DNA of 8,416 nucleotides. Origin: Verrucomicrobiales bacterium. GTDB taxonomy: Bacteria > Verrucomicrobiota > Verrucomicrobiia > Verrucomicrobiales > DEV007. This document shows positions 1-6,464 of this stretch, one piece after another (the first letter of the stretch is position 1; each line of letters opens with the position of its first letter). The notes under the pieces were generated by a model. The model saw only the letters and a list, made by a program, of their open reading frames with translations. It had not been told where the DNA came from and did not search any database. The position numbers and the translations under genes were made by a program. Location of the stretch: the NCBI GenBank assembly GCA_023253615.1, contig JALRFZ010000788.1, forward strand, positions 1-8,416, given 5' to 3'.

Positions 1-39
1 CGGTTCCATTTCCGCCGGGACCGCGTAACGTGCCTCCGG

Positions 40-786
40 ATGCCCGACTATGCCATCATCATCCCGGCCTACAATGAAGAGGCCTACCTTCCCGCCACGC
101 TCGCCTCGGCGCGGGCGGCGATGAATCACGTCGCGGCCGAATATGGAAACGGCGAACTCATCGTCGTCGACAACAATTCGCGCGACCGCACCGCCGAGGT
201 CGCGCGCGAGCACGGGGCCGACCGCGTCGTCTTCGAGCCGCACAACCAGATCGCCCGGGCCCGCAATGCCGGGGCCGAAAACACGGAGGCGGAGTGGCTC
301 GTCTTTCTCGATGCCGACACCACCCTGCCCGGCGAGACGCTCGCCCAGGCCCTCGCCGCCCTCGCCACCGGCACCGTCGCGGCCGGAGGAGCGCGCGTCG
401 CGATGGACCGCGAAGTCACGCCCATGGTCGCCTGGATCGTGCGGATGTGGGACCGCGTCTCCACCACCTTCGCCTACGCCGCGGGCAGTTTCTTTTTCAC
501 CCGTCGCGACGCCTTCGAAGCCGGTGGCGGATTCGACGAGACCGTCTACGCCGGCGAGGAGGTCTGGCTCGCCCGCCGCATCAAGGCCTGGGCGAAAAAG
601 GAAGGGCTCGCTTTCCGCATCCTCCCTGAGTCCGTCACGACCTCGGCGCGGAAGGACGATTGGTTCTCGACGAAGGAATTCCTCACCCAGCTCGCGGTGA
701 TCTTTTTCATCCCCTGGGCGACCCGCAGCCGTCGCCTCTGCGCGATGTGGTACAAACGTCCCGAATCTCCGGCGGAGCCCTCGTGA
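40..786 (+). CDS. Family 2 glycosyltransferase (GT-A fold), 248 aa
   Basis: Probable inverting glycosyltransferase that moves a sugar from a nucleotide- or lipid-activated donor to an unknown acceptor. The N-terminus reads AIIIPAYNEEAYLP (residues 5-18), the classic first beta strand and nucleotide-binding loop of family 2. VVDNNSRDRT follows at 42-51. The metal-binding DxD motif is D91-A-D93 in VFLDAD. GGGFDE (162-167) and GEEVWLARR (172-180) fit the acceptor-site and catalytic-base region. The length matches a bare catalytic domain. There is no signal peptide. The only hydrophobic stretch, near 214-227, is too short and polar-flanked to call a membrane segment, so the protein is probably cytoplasmic or peripheral. 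ATG at 40 is the first in-frame start in the window, with no Shine-Dalgarno. The frame stays open to the window edge, so a start further upstream cannot be excluded. The stop overlaps the start of the dus gene. Family is certain; donor and acceptor are unknown. Confidence 0.88.
   Translation: MPDYAIIIPAYNEEAYLPATLASARAAMNHVAAEYGNGELIVVDNNSRDRTAEVAREHGADRVVFEPHNQIARARNAGAENTEAEWLVFLDADTTLPGETLAQALAALATGTVAAGGARVAMDREVTPMVAWIVRMWDRVSTTFAYAAGSFFFTRRDAFEAGGGFDETVYAGEEVWLARRIKAWAKKEGLAFRILPESVTTSARKDDWFSTKEFLTQLAVIFFIPWATRSRRLCAMWYKRPESPAEPS
774..777 (+). promoter_or_regulatory. Ribosome binding site for the dus gene
   Basis: GGAG lies five bases before the GTG at 783, inside the last codons of the glycosyltransferase. 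It is the only convincing Shine-Dalgarno in the window, and it supports the GTG at 783 over the upstream in-frame ATG at 660 or the downstream GTG at 819. Confidence 0.55.
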
Positions 787-1853
787 CGGATCCTGACACA
801 ACCCTCTCTGGTCTCCGGGTGAACCCTCTTGCCTCCGCTCCGCGACTCCACCTCGCCCCGATGCAGGACGTCTCCGTCCTCGCCCTGTGGCGTTGTCTCG
901 AGCGGCGTGGCGCACCCGATGTCTACGTCACCGAGTTCTTCCGCGCCCACCGCGAGTCGCGTCCCGAGCGCGGGATCGTGCGATCCATCGTCGATTTCGA
1001 GACGAAGCGTCCCGTCATCGCCCAGATGATCGGCAACGAACCGGCCGATCTCGTCCGCACCGCGCGTTACCTCGAGGATCACACGCCTTGCGCAGGGATC
1101 GACGTGAATCTCGGTTGTCCCTCGCCCACGGTCTGCGGCAAGACCGCCGGAGGCGCCCTGCTGCGCCAGCCCGACCTCATCCGCCGCATCGCCGAAGCCC
1201 TGCGTCCCGCCGTGCGCGGCAGCCTGACGCTGAAAACGCGGATCGGATTCGAATCGCCCGATGAATTCGAGGCCCTTCTCGCCCTTTTTGAAACGCTGCC
1301 TCTCGACGGTCTCGCCATCCACGGCCGCACCGTGCGCGAACGTTATCAATCCGACGTCCATGCCGACGCGATCGCCGCGGCGGTGGCCCGGCTTCCTTAT
1401 CCCGTCGTCGCGAACGGCTCGATCGTCTCGGCGCGGACCGCCCTCGCGATGCACGCGCGCACGGGTGCCGCTGGCCTGATGCTGGGTCGCGGCGCGATCC
1501 GCGATCCGTGGGTCTTTGCCGACATCCGCGCCGCCTTCGCCGGGGAAAGGCGGGCACGTCCGACCCTGCGCGATCTGCGCGATTACCTGACCGAGTTGAC
1601 CGAGGAAGTGAGCCGCGAAGGAACATTCCCGCGCGAGCTCGACCACGTGAACCGCCTGAAGAAGTTCGCCAACTACATCGTCTCGGGACTCGCCGGCGGA
1701 CAACTGCGCGAGGAACTCCGCCGCGCCACGACCCTGACACAATTCCAACAATCCTGCCAAACCCACCTCGACCGGGATGATCCTTTCCCTCCGGAGCCCG
1801 AAGAGGACGGGACCTTGTTCTGTGGGTTCGGGGAGTTGGTGGCCGGTTCCTGA
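783..1853 (+). CDS. dus: tRNA-dihydrouridine synthase (Dus family), 356 aa
   Basis: FMN-dependent enzyme that reduces specific uridines in tRNA to dihydrouridine with NADPH. It has the family landmarks in order on a TIM barrel: LAPMQDVS near the N-terminus (FMN phosphate side); NLGCPSP with the catalytic cysteine at C112, followed by the Gly-rich GGALL; TLKTRIGF with the FMN-contacting lysine; IHGRT; VANGSI; and MLGRGAIRDPW, which closes the FMN site. The last roughly 90 residues are the helical tRNA-recognition domain. The GCPSxTVxGxxxGGALL form is closest to what I recall of DusC, but the uridine position modified cannot be assigned by eye, so only the family symbol is given. The GTG start at 783 overlaps the preceding stop by four bases (GTGA) and has GGAG upstream, which indicates translational coupling. 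The frame extends back to an ATG at 660, but that would add 41 residues of non-homologous sequence inside the glycosyltransferase gene. A hairpin follows three bases after the stop codon. Confidence 0.93.
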   Translation: MTDPDTTLSGLRVNPLASAPRLHLAPMQDVSVLALWRCLERRGAPDVYVTEFFRAHRESRPERGIVRSIVDFETKRPVIAQMIGNEPADLVRTARYLEDHTPCAGIDVNLGCPSPTVCGKTAGGALLRQPDLIRRIAEALRPAVRGSLTLKTRIGFESPDEFEALLALFETLPLDGLAIHGRTVRERYQSDVHADAIAAAVARLPYPVVANGSIVSARTALAMHARTGAAGLMLGRGAIRDPWVFADIRAAFAGERRARPTLRDLRDYLTELTEEVSREGTFPRELDHVNRLKKFANYIVSGLAGGQLREELRRATTLTQFQQSCQTHLDRDDPFPPEPEEDGTLFCGFGELVAGS

Positions 1854-1855
1854 AT

Positions 1856-1915
1856 GTGGTTTCGACTTCAGTCGACCCCCCTTGCCAGCGATCCTGCGAC
1901 TGAAGTCGCAGCCAC
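1856..1915. repeat. Extragenic palindrome / possible bidirectional terminator
   Basis: Arm CGACTTCAGTCG (1863-1874) is perfectly complementary to CGACTGAAGTCG (1897-1908) across a 22-base loop. Pairing continues outward, so 1856-1874 pairs with 1897-1915: 19 positions with one mismatch and one G-U pair. Each arm is also a palindrome in itself (CGACT, two bases, AGTCG). The element starts just after the dus stop and ends 21 bases before the end of the convergent acetyltransferase gene, where a shared terminator would sit. There is no T-run on either side, so it is not a canonical intrinsic terminator. It may be a REP-like element, a stabilising 3' hairpin, or a protein-binding site. Confidence 0.6.
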
Positions 1916-1936
1916 CTTGGCGAACCGACCGGATCG

Positions 1937-2533
1937 TCACTCCCACTCCTTCACCCAGAACGTCAGCCCCTTGAAGCTCGGCTCCGTTTCGCCGATCTCC
2001 TTCCATTCGAATTCGCAGCGCAGATCCGGGCGTTTCGCATACCCCATGCGGGACCAGAAGGCATCGAGGGGCACGTAACCCTCCGGGCGCGAGGGATGAT
2101 CGACCGGCCGATCGACCGCGCAGAAGGCGGTGTAGCGGAAAGGACCGGTGCGACGGGCGTGCTCCTCGCGGCGGCGGAAGAATTCGTGACCGGCCCGCTG
2201 GCCGCGGCATTCGGGGAGAATGATGGATTCGCCGAAGTAGAAGACCTCGTTCAATTCAAAGCCGGCGGTGAGGAAAGGCGCCTGGAACTCGGGGGCCTCG
2301 TCCGCCATCGGCAGACAGGTCGTCGCCCCGACGAGGCGGCCTTCGTTCCGCAGGAGGACGACGAGACTGCGCGGCGAATGGACGTAGGTCTCGAGGTAAT
2401 GTTCCTCGTAGTCGAGATCGCCGTCGTAGAGGTAGGGGAATTCGCGGAAGACGGCGATGCGCAGACCGCCGAGCTCCCGGAGGTAAGGGCGGACGGCTTC
2501 GCCGCTTAGTTCTTCGTAGGTGAAGGAGGACAT
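1937..2533 (-). CDS. GNAT family N-acetyltransferase, 198 aa
   Basis: Predicted acetyl-CoA-dependent N-acetyltransferase with unknown substrate. Residues 14-60 (AVRPYLRELGGLRIAVFREF onward) form the N-terminal helix and strand region. RLVGATTCLPM (66-76) is the strand before the acetyl-CoA site. FGESIILPECRGQRAGHEFF (100-119) holds motif A, with the pyrophosphate-binding loop R110-G-Q-R-A-G115. WSRMGYAKRP (160-169) is the usual C-terminal GNAT signature, in which an aromatic residue and a GY turn precede the last strand. The length is typical for a single-domain enzyme. I chose ATG at 2533. An in-frame GTG at 2551 would add six residues, and neither start has a good ribosome site. The gene lies downstream of, and on the same strand as, the isomerase gene, but 175 bases with an inverted repeat separate them, so it probably has its own promoter. 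It converges on dus. Confidence 0.82.
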   Translation of the reverse strand: MSSFTYEELSGEAVRPYLRELGGLRIAVFREFPYLYDGDLDYEEHYLETYVHSPRSLVVLLRNEGRLVGATTCLPMADEAPEFQAPFLTAGFELNEVFYFGESIILPECRGQRAGHEFFRRREEHARRTGPFRYTAFCAVDRPVDHPSRPEGYVPLDAFWSRMGYAKRPDLRCEFEWKEIGETEPSFKGLTFWVKEWE

Positions 2534-2617
2534 CACTTCGATCGGTCGCACACATCTTCACGGAAAACGAGTCCCGCGACCCCCTATTCCCACCATTTCC
2601 TCAACCCGACTCCTCGC

Positions 2618-2649
2618 ACAATTTTTGTCCCGGCCAGGACAAAAATTGT
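2618..2649. repeat. Perfect 13-bp inverted repeat, possible operator
   Basis: ACAATTTTTGTCC (2618-2630) is the exact reverse complement of GGACAAAAATTGT (2637-2649), with a six-base centre CGGCCA. It sits between two minus-strand genes, 59 bases past the isomerase stop and 85 bases before the acetyltransferase ATG. The AT-rich stem stands out against the GC-rich surroundings. No T-run follows on either strand, which argues against a standard intrinsic terminator. A two-fold symmetric regulator site in the acetyltransferase promoter region, or a small mobile palindrome, fits as well as an atypical terminator. Confidence 0.6.
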
Positions 2650-2708
2650 AACGGGCGGGGGTCAAAGAGGGAGCGCTTTGGAGGTGGCAAGGGCACGGTG
2701 GAGAGCGA

Positions 2709-3527
2709 TCACGCCCGCGCCTCGACCTCGCGCATGTAGCGGATGCTCTCCTCGCAGATGGTCTCGATGCCGGGCTCGTAGCGGAAGACTTCGACGGAGA
2801 CCCAGCCTTGGTAATCGACGTCCTTCAAGGCCTGGAAAATCGGGTCGAAGACGACTTCGCCCATGCCGGGGCCGAGGAGGTTCGGATCGTTCGCATGGAA
2901 GTGGGCGAGCCACGCGGCGCTGTCGCGGATGATGTCGGGGACGGGCTTTTCCTCGCTCGACATCGCCTTCACATCGAGGTGGAGACGGCAGTTGGGAGAG
3001 TTGACCTTCTCCGCGAGCTCGATGCCGAGGGCGGCGGTGTTGAGGAAATCGCCTTCGGTCGGTGCGAGCGGCTCGAGCGCGAGGGTGACGCCGCGATCCT
3101 CGAGCACGGGCATGGCGCGGCGGATCGTGTCGGCGGCGAAGTCCATCGCCTGTTCGTGTGTGACGCCGGGGAGGAGATTGCGCTGCAGCGGCGATCCGAG
3201 GACCATGATGGTGCCATCGAGATCGGCGCAGAGGTTCGCGAGGTCGGCGAGGCGCTGTCCGGTGAGGGCGCGCACGGCTTCATCCGGGGTGGTGAGGTAG
3301 AAGCCGGTCGTCTTGGCGAGGAGCCAGTGGAGGCCGACGCACTCGAGTCCGGCGTCCTTGATCTGGTTTTTCAGGACGTCGCGCGAAGCGGCGGAAAAGT
3401 CCGGAGCCGGGGCATCGAGGGTGAAGGGCGCGATCTCGATGCCGGTGTAGCCGAGGGAGCGGGCGTAAGCGAAGGCCTTTTCAAAAGGCCAGTCCTGGAA
3501 GGTCTCGTTGCAGATGGCGTACTTCAT
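2709..3527 (-). CDS. Sugar phosphate isomerase/epimerase-like TIM-barrel protein, 272 aa
   Basis: Member of the xylose-isomerase-like / AP endonuclease 2 superfamily, which uses a divalent metal to isomerise or epimerise a sugar or inositol-type substrate. The N-terminus MKYAICNETFQDWPFEKAF, followed by SLGYTGIEIAPFTL (24-37), is the usual first and second strand of these barrels. The expected metal ligands can be placed: E152 in LALEPLAP, D185 in LHLDVKAM, H211 in HFHANDPN and E246 in VSVEVF. The length is typical for the family. There is no signal peptide, so it is cytoplasmic. ATG at 3527 matches the family N-terminus; no Shine-Dalgarno precedes it. The gene is divergent from the exported esterase-like gene across a 168-base gap, so the two could share control, but nothing in the sequence proves this. 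The actual substrate cannot be read from sequence; hydroxypyruvate isomerase or a ketose epimerase are alternatives within the same fold. Confidence 0.87.
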   Translation of the reverse strand: MKYAICNETFQDWPFEKAFAYARSLGYTGIEIAPFTLDAPAPDFSAASRDVLKNQIKDAGLECVGLHWLLAKTTGFYLTTPDEAVRALTGQRLADLANLCADLDGTIMVLGSPLQRNLLPGVTHEQAMDFAADTIRRAMPVLEDRGVTLALEPLAPTEGDFLNTAALGIELAEKVNSPNCRLHLDVKAMSSEEKPVPDIIRDSAAWLAHFHANDPNLLGPGMGEVVFDPIFQALKDVDYQGWVSVEVFRYEPGIETICEESIRYMREVEARA

Positions 3528-3576
3528 GGTGCGGCGAGCTTCGTGGATGGGCGGGGTTTTGTCGATCCCGCGAGGA

Positions 3577-3589
3577 CGTGATTTTCACG
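3577..3589. promoter_or_regulatory. Short inverted repeat in the divergent promoter gap
   Basis: CGTGA-TTT-TCACG is a perfect 5-bp inverted repeat with a 3-base centre, 50 bases upstream of the isomerase ATG and about 107 upstream of the esterase ATG. Its size and position would suit a regulator half-site pair acting on either gene. A repeat this short can arise by chance, so the call is weak. Confidence 0.25.
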
Positions 3590-3657
3590 CTCTTGCGGAA
3601 GTCCGGATGCGGGGGCGGGAGGTGGTGACGGAGGGAAGGCTTCCGCGATGCCGTGCT

Positions 3658-3686
3658 TTCAAGGGGCGGGGGGATTCCGATACGAT
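3658..3686 (+). promoter_or_regulatory. Weak candidate promoter for the esterase gene
   Basis: TACGAT (3681-3686) resembles a -10 box at four of six positions, with a poor -35 match TTCAAG (3658-3663) 17 bases upstream. Transcription would begin near 3693, giving an almost leaderless message for the ATG at 3696. That would agree with the lack of a ribosome binding site there. This rests on pattern only. Confidence 0.25.
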
Positions 3687-3695
3687 GTTTTCACC

Positions 3696-5819
3696 ATGGC
3701 TCCCGTGCATCGTTCCGTTCCGCTGGTGGCGTTCTTGTCCGCGTTCGTGCTCTCGTTCCCCCTCGCGGGATCGGGCGAGGAGCTGACCGTTCTGGCTCCG
3801 GGGCAGGATGGGGTCACGTCCGATGTTTATCTGGAAGACTGGCTCGCCGCGGAGGTGGAGCGATGCATCGAGCGCCGCAGCGAGGCTTTTGAAACGATGA
3901 TCAAGAGCGCGAAGGCCTGTCGGGCATGGCAGGAAGATCGGCGCGCCTTTTTTCTCGAACGCATCGGCGGACTGCCGGAACGCACACCGTTGAAGGCGGA
4001 GATCACCGGCACGCTCGAGGGCGAGGGATACCGCATCGAAAAGATCCTGCTCGAAACGCGTCCGGGTTTCCACCTCACGGCGAATCTCTACCTCCCCGCG
4101 ACGCCGGGTCCGTGGCCGGCGGTGCTGGTGCCCTGTGGTCACAGCCACAACGGCAAGGCGGCGGGCCAATACCAGCTCGCGAGCCGGCTCCTCGCGCGGC
4201 ACGGGCTGGCCGCGATCTGCTACGATCCGATCGGGCAGGGGGAGCGCTACCAGATCCTCGACCCGGAGACGAAGCGCACCCATTTCGACGACGCGCCGCA
4301 CGTGGAGACGGTGCATCCGCACGTGAAGCTGATGTGTACGACCGAGCACACCATGGTCGGATTGAGCAGCGCCCTGCTCGGCGAAAATGTCGCGCAGTAC
4401 CGCATCTGGGACGGGATGCGCGTGATCGACTATCTCCAGAGCCGTCCGGACATTCTCCCCGACAAGATCGGCTGCACCGGGAATTCCGGAGGAGGCACCG
4501 AGACCGCCTACCTCATGGCTCTCGATGATCGCATCGTCGCGGCGGCGCCGGGTTGTTACCTCACCACCTTCCGCAGCCTGCTCTCGCTGAAAGGACCGCA
4601 GGACGGCGAGCAGAACATCTTCGGGCAGCTCGCTTTCGGGATGGATCAGGCCGACTATTGCATCATGCGCCTGCCGAAACCGACCTTGATCGCCGCAGGC
4701 ACGCGCGATGTCACCTTCGACTTCGCGGGCACCTGGGATCTCTTCCGCGACGCGAAACGCTTCGCCTCCCGCATCGGTCATCCTGATTCGATCGACCTCG
4801 CCGCGCCGGATGCGCCGCACGGATTCACCCTGCAGCTCCGCGAGGCGGTGACGCGGTTCATGCTGCGGCACCTCGCGGGGAAAGAGGTCGAGGTGCGCGA
4901 GATCCCGGAACTGCCCGATGCCTTCAGCGACGAGGAACTCCGTGCCCTCACCACGCCCGATTGGACCGACGCGGACCTACAGGTGACGACGGAAGGCCAG
5001 GTGCTGCTGAGGCCCGGGGAACGCAGCGTTTTCGAAATCAATGCGGCGTCGGCGGCGCGTCTGAAGACGGATCGGGCGCGGATCTGGGACACGCTCGATG
5101 CGGAGGGAAGACGGAAATTGGTCCGCCGGACGATCGGTGACGAGCGTGGCCCTGACAAAGCCACCTTGGAGACCGTGGGTGAACTCAAGCGAGGCGACCT
5201 GACGATCCGGAAGGTGGTGCTCCATTCGGCCATTCCGCTCCCTGGATTGTCCTTCATTCCCGCGAAGCCCGATGGACGTGTCGTGGTTTACCTTCATGGA
5301 GGATCGATGAAGGCCGATGCCGGCCCCGGCGGTGCCATCGAGCAACTCGCCCGCTCCGGGGCCGTGGTACACGCGGTGGAATTGCGCGGCATCGGCGAGA
5401 CCGAAACCGGCAATCGGCGCAAGGCCTTCGGCGCGGGGCGTTTCGGTCGTGACAATCTCGAGATTCTCACCGCCTATCTGATCGGAAAAAGCTACACGGG
5501 CATGCGCACGGCGGATGTGGAGGCGTGGATCGGGGCGCTCGGAGGGGGCCCGATCGAACTCATCGCCGTGGGCGAGGCATCCCTGCCCGCATTGCACGCC
5601 GCCGCCTTGAATCCGGACCGGTTTTCCCAAGTCACCCTGCGGGGCATGATCCGTTCGTGGGAGTCTCTCGCCGCCGCTCCGGAGACGCACGACCAGATGG
5701 TGAATCTCGTTCACGGCGTCCTGCGGCATTACGATCTGCCGGATCTGATCGGGCTGGTGGGAATGGAAAAGGTGATCCTCGGGGGAAGTGCCGATCCCAT
5801 GGGCAATCCTCTGCCGTGA
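3696..5819 (+). CDS. Exported two-domain alpha/beta hydrolase, acetyl-xylan-esterase-like, 707 aa
   Basis: Likely periplasmic or secreted carbohydrate esterase. Residues 1-25 look like a Sec signal peptide: VHRS, then the hydrophobic stretch VPLVAFLSAFVLSFPLAG. The first hydrolase domain, roughly 90-400, has LVPCGHSHNGKAAGQY (oxyanion-hole strand), AAICYDPIGQGER, and the nucleophile elbow GCTGNSGGG with S264. D338 in AAGTRDVTFDF and H375 in DAPHGF complete a plausible triad. After a linker there is a second hydrolase-like half (about 500-700), with VVYLHGGS at 531-538 and VELRGIGETETG. At its elbow, where GxSxG is expected, the sequence reads G626-E-A-S-L, so the usual serine position is alanine and this half is probably inactive. 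Large tandem forms like this are common among Planctomycetes and Verrucomicrobia as acetyl-xylan-esterase-like proteins (from memory). ATG at 3696 is chosen because it starts the signal peptide; the frame opens 48 bases earlier. Family and triad are well supported; acetyl-xylan as substrate is inference. Confidence 0.85.
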   Translation: MAPVHRSVPLVAFLSAFVLSFPLAGSGEELTVLAPGQDGVTSDVYLEDWLAAEVERCIERRSEAFETMIKSAKACRAWQEDRRAFFLERIGGLPERTPLKAEITGTLEGEGYRIEKILLETRPGFHLTANLYLPATPGPWPAVLVPCGHSHNGKAAGQYQLASRLLARHGLAAICYDPIGQGERYQILDPETKRTHFDDAPHVETVHPHVKLMCTTEHTMVGLSSALLGENVAQYRIWDGMRVIDYLQSRPDILPDKIGCTGNSGGGTETAYLMALDDRIVAAAPGCYLTTFRSLLSLKGPQDGEQNIFGQLAFGMDQADYCIMRLPKPTLIAAGTRDVTFDFAGTWDLFRDAKRFASRIGHPDSIDLAAPDAPHGFTLQLREAVTRFMLRHLAGKEVEVREIPELPDAFSDEELRALTTPDWTDADLQVTTEGQVLLRPGERSVFEINAASAARLKTDRARIWDTLDAEGRRKLVRRTIGDERGPDKATLETVGELKRGDLTIRKVVLHSAIPLPGLSFIPAKPDGRVVVYLHGGSMKADAGPGGAIEQLARSGAVVHAVELRGIGETETGNRRKAFGAGRFGRDNLEILTAYLIGKSYTGMRTADVEAWIGALGGGPIELIAVGEASLPALHAAALNPDRFSQVTLRGMIRSWESLAAAPETHDQMVNLVHGVLRHYDLPDLIGLVGMEKVILGGSADPMGNPLP

Positions 5820-5860
5820 GGCCCGCATCATCCACGCGGGAATACCGATCGCCGGAGCAC

Positions 5861-5894
5861 AAAAAAACTCCGCGCCCGGTGAGGACGCGGAGTT
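5861..5894 (-). terminator. Intrinsic terminator of the lipoprotein gene
   Basis: CGCGGAGTT (5886-5894) pairs with AACTCCGCG (5866-5874), a 9-bp GC-rich stem with an 11-base loop. Read on the minus strand, the stem runs into seven consecutive T residues (A-run 5861-5867 on plus). It begins 29 bases past the lipoprotein stop codon. On the plus strand no T-run follows, so it would not obviously stop transcripts from the esterase gene. Confidence 0.85.
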
Positions 5895-5923
5895 GGGAAA
5901 AAGGGACTCTTTGGAGGGTCCGA

Positions 5924-6280
5924 TTACTGGTTGGCGGGAGCCGGAGCCGGAGCCGGAGCGGGGGCCGGGGCCGGAGCAGCCGGAGCGGTGGCCGCTTCGA
6001 CGGCCTTGGCGGCCTCGTTCACGGTCTCTTTGACCGCTTCGGTCGCTTCGGCGGCTTTCTCGGTCACGGCTTCAGTCGCCTTCTCGGCTTCCTTGGCGGC
6101 TTCCTCGACCTTCTCGGTCACGGCTTCGGTGGCCTTGGCGGCTTCTTCCTTCGCGGCTTCGACGGCCTTGTTGGCGTCTTCGGAGACACCTTCCATGGTC
6201 TTCTCGCAGCTGGTGAGGGCGAGGGCGGCACCGACGAGAGCGACGGCGGACAGTTTTTCGATGACTTGGGTCAGTTTCAT
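5924..6280 (-). CDS. Small repeat-rich lipoprotein, 118 aa
   Basis: Residues 1-24 are a lipoprotein signal: a Lys near the start, hydrophobic SAVALVGAALAL, then lipobox L22-T-S-C25. C25 is the predicted lipidated residue, and glutamate at the next position gives no inner-membrane retention signal by the E. coli rule. From about 28 to 95 the chain is almost only Ala, Glu, Lys, Thr and Val in a helical 11- and 18-residue rhythm, with KATEAVTEK occurring twice. This resembles LEA-type or apolipoprotein-like amphipathic helix. The end, from about 96, is an Ala-Pro tail (PAPAPAP) suited to an extended linker reaching into or past peptidoglycan. No enzymatic motif is present. It could be a structural or envelope-spacer lipoprotein, but the function is unknown. 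The gene stands alone with its own promoter-like sequence and terminator, divergent from leuC. The ATG at 6280 has no Shine-Dalgarno. Confidence 0.82.
   Translation of the reverse strand: MKLTQVIEKLSAVALVGAALALTSCEKTMEGVSEDANKAVEAAKEEAAKATEAVTEKVEEAAKEAEKATEAVTEKAAEATEAVKETVNEAAKAVEAATAPAAPAPAPAPAPAPAPANQ
5937..5990. repeat. GGAGCC hexanucleotide repeat coding Ala-Pro
   Basis: Three perfect GGAGCC units (5937-5954) are followed by degenerate units to about 5990. They lie inside the lipoprotein gene and encode its Pro-Ala tail. In-frame unit loss or gain would vary the tail length without breaking the frame. Confidence 0.7.
6057..6136. repeat. Internal 26-base direct repeat at 54-base offset
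   Basis: Positions 6057-6082 and 6111-6136 match at 24 of 26 bases and encode the two KATEAVTEK blocks of the lipoprotein, 18 codons apart. The near identity at DNA level suggests that the helical region grew by internal duplication. Confidence 0.7.
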
Positions 6281-6320
6281 ATGGATTCAGTAGTTGGTTT
6301 GGCCTGGGAAGGCTTGTGTT

Positions 6321-6349
6321 TTTCTACACCGGTTTTCAGGCGAATTCAA
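6321..6349 (-). promoter_or_regulatory. Sigma-70-like promoter of the lipoprotein gene
   Basis: On the minus strand, TTGAAT (6349-6344) and TAGAAA (6326-6321) lie exactly 17 bases apart, each matching the consensus at four of six positions. Transcription would start near 6314, leaving a leader of about 34 bases. The position is right for a strong monocistronic gene that ends at a clear terminator. Confidence 0.45.
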
Positions 6350-6464
6350 CGAATTGCCCGGGTTTTTGACCCCTTGGACCCGTTTGGCGTTGAAAAGATT
6401 CCGTTACCGTTCCCCGGAGGGCTGTGCTAGCTTCCCGCCCTAAATCTCCGAAACGGTCCCTAGC

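Noticed and set aside
1..28. Possible tail of an upstream gene ending TAA at 26-28
   Set aside because: Only eight codons are visible, and another frame is open to about 77, so the identity of any upstream gene cannot be supported.
546..2210. Very long minus-strand open frame (554 codons) across the glycosyltransferase, dus and acetyltransferase genes
   Set aside because: It is antisense to three genes with clear family motifs and has Arg/Gly-rich low-information composition. High GC makes long antisense frames common.
3585..4871. Long minus-strand open frame (428 codons) opposite the esterase
   Set aside because: It is antisense to the catalytic domain with its intact triad and shows no recognisable domain.
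5822..5840. Small hairpin CCCGC/GCGGG just after the esterase stop
   Set aside because: A five-bp stem with a nine-base loop and no T-run is too weak to call a terminator.
5931..6293. Plus-strand frame starting with repeated Ala-Gly (120 codons)
   Set aside because: It is antisense to the lipoprotein gene, which has a lipobox, promoter and terminator. The Ala-Gly run is the reverse reading of the Pro-Ala repeat.
6366..6433. Candidate leuC promoters (TTGACC, TTGAAA, TGCTAGCTT)
   Set aside because: No pair has acceptable spacing with reasonable matches at both boxes, so I could not choose one.
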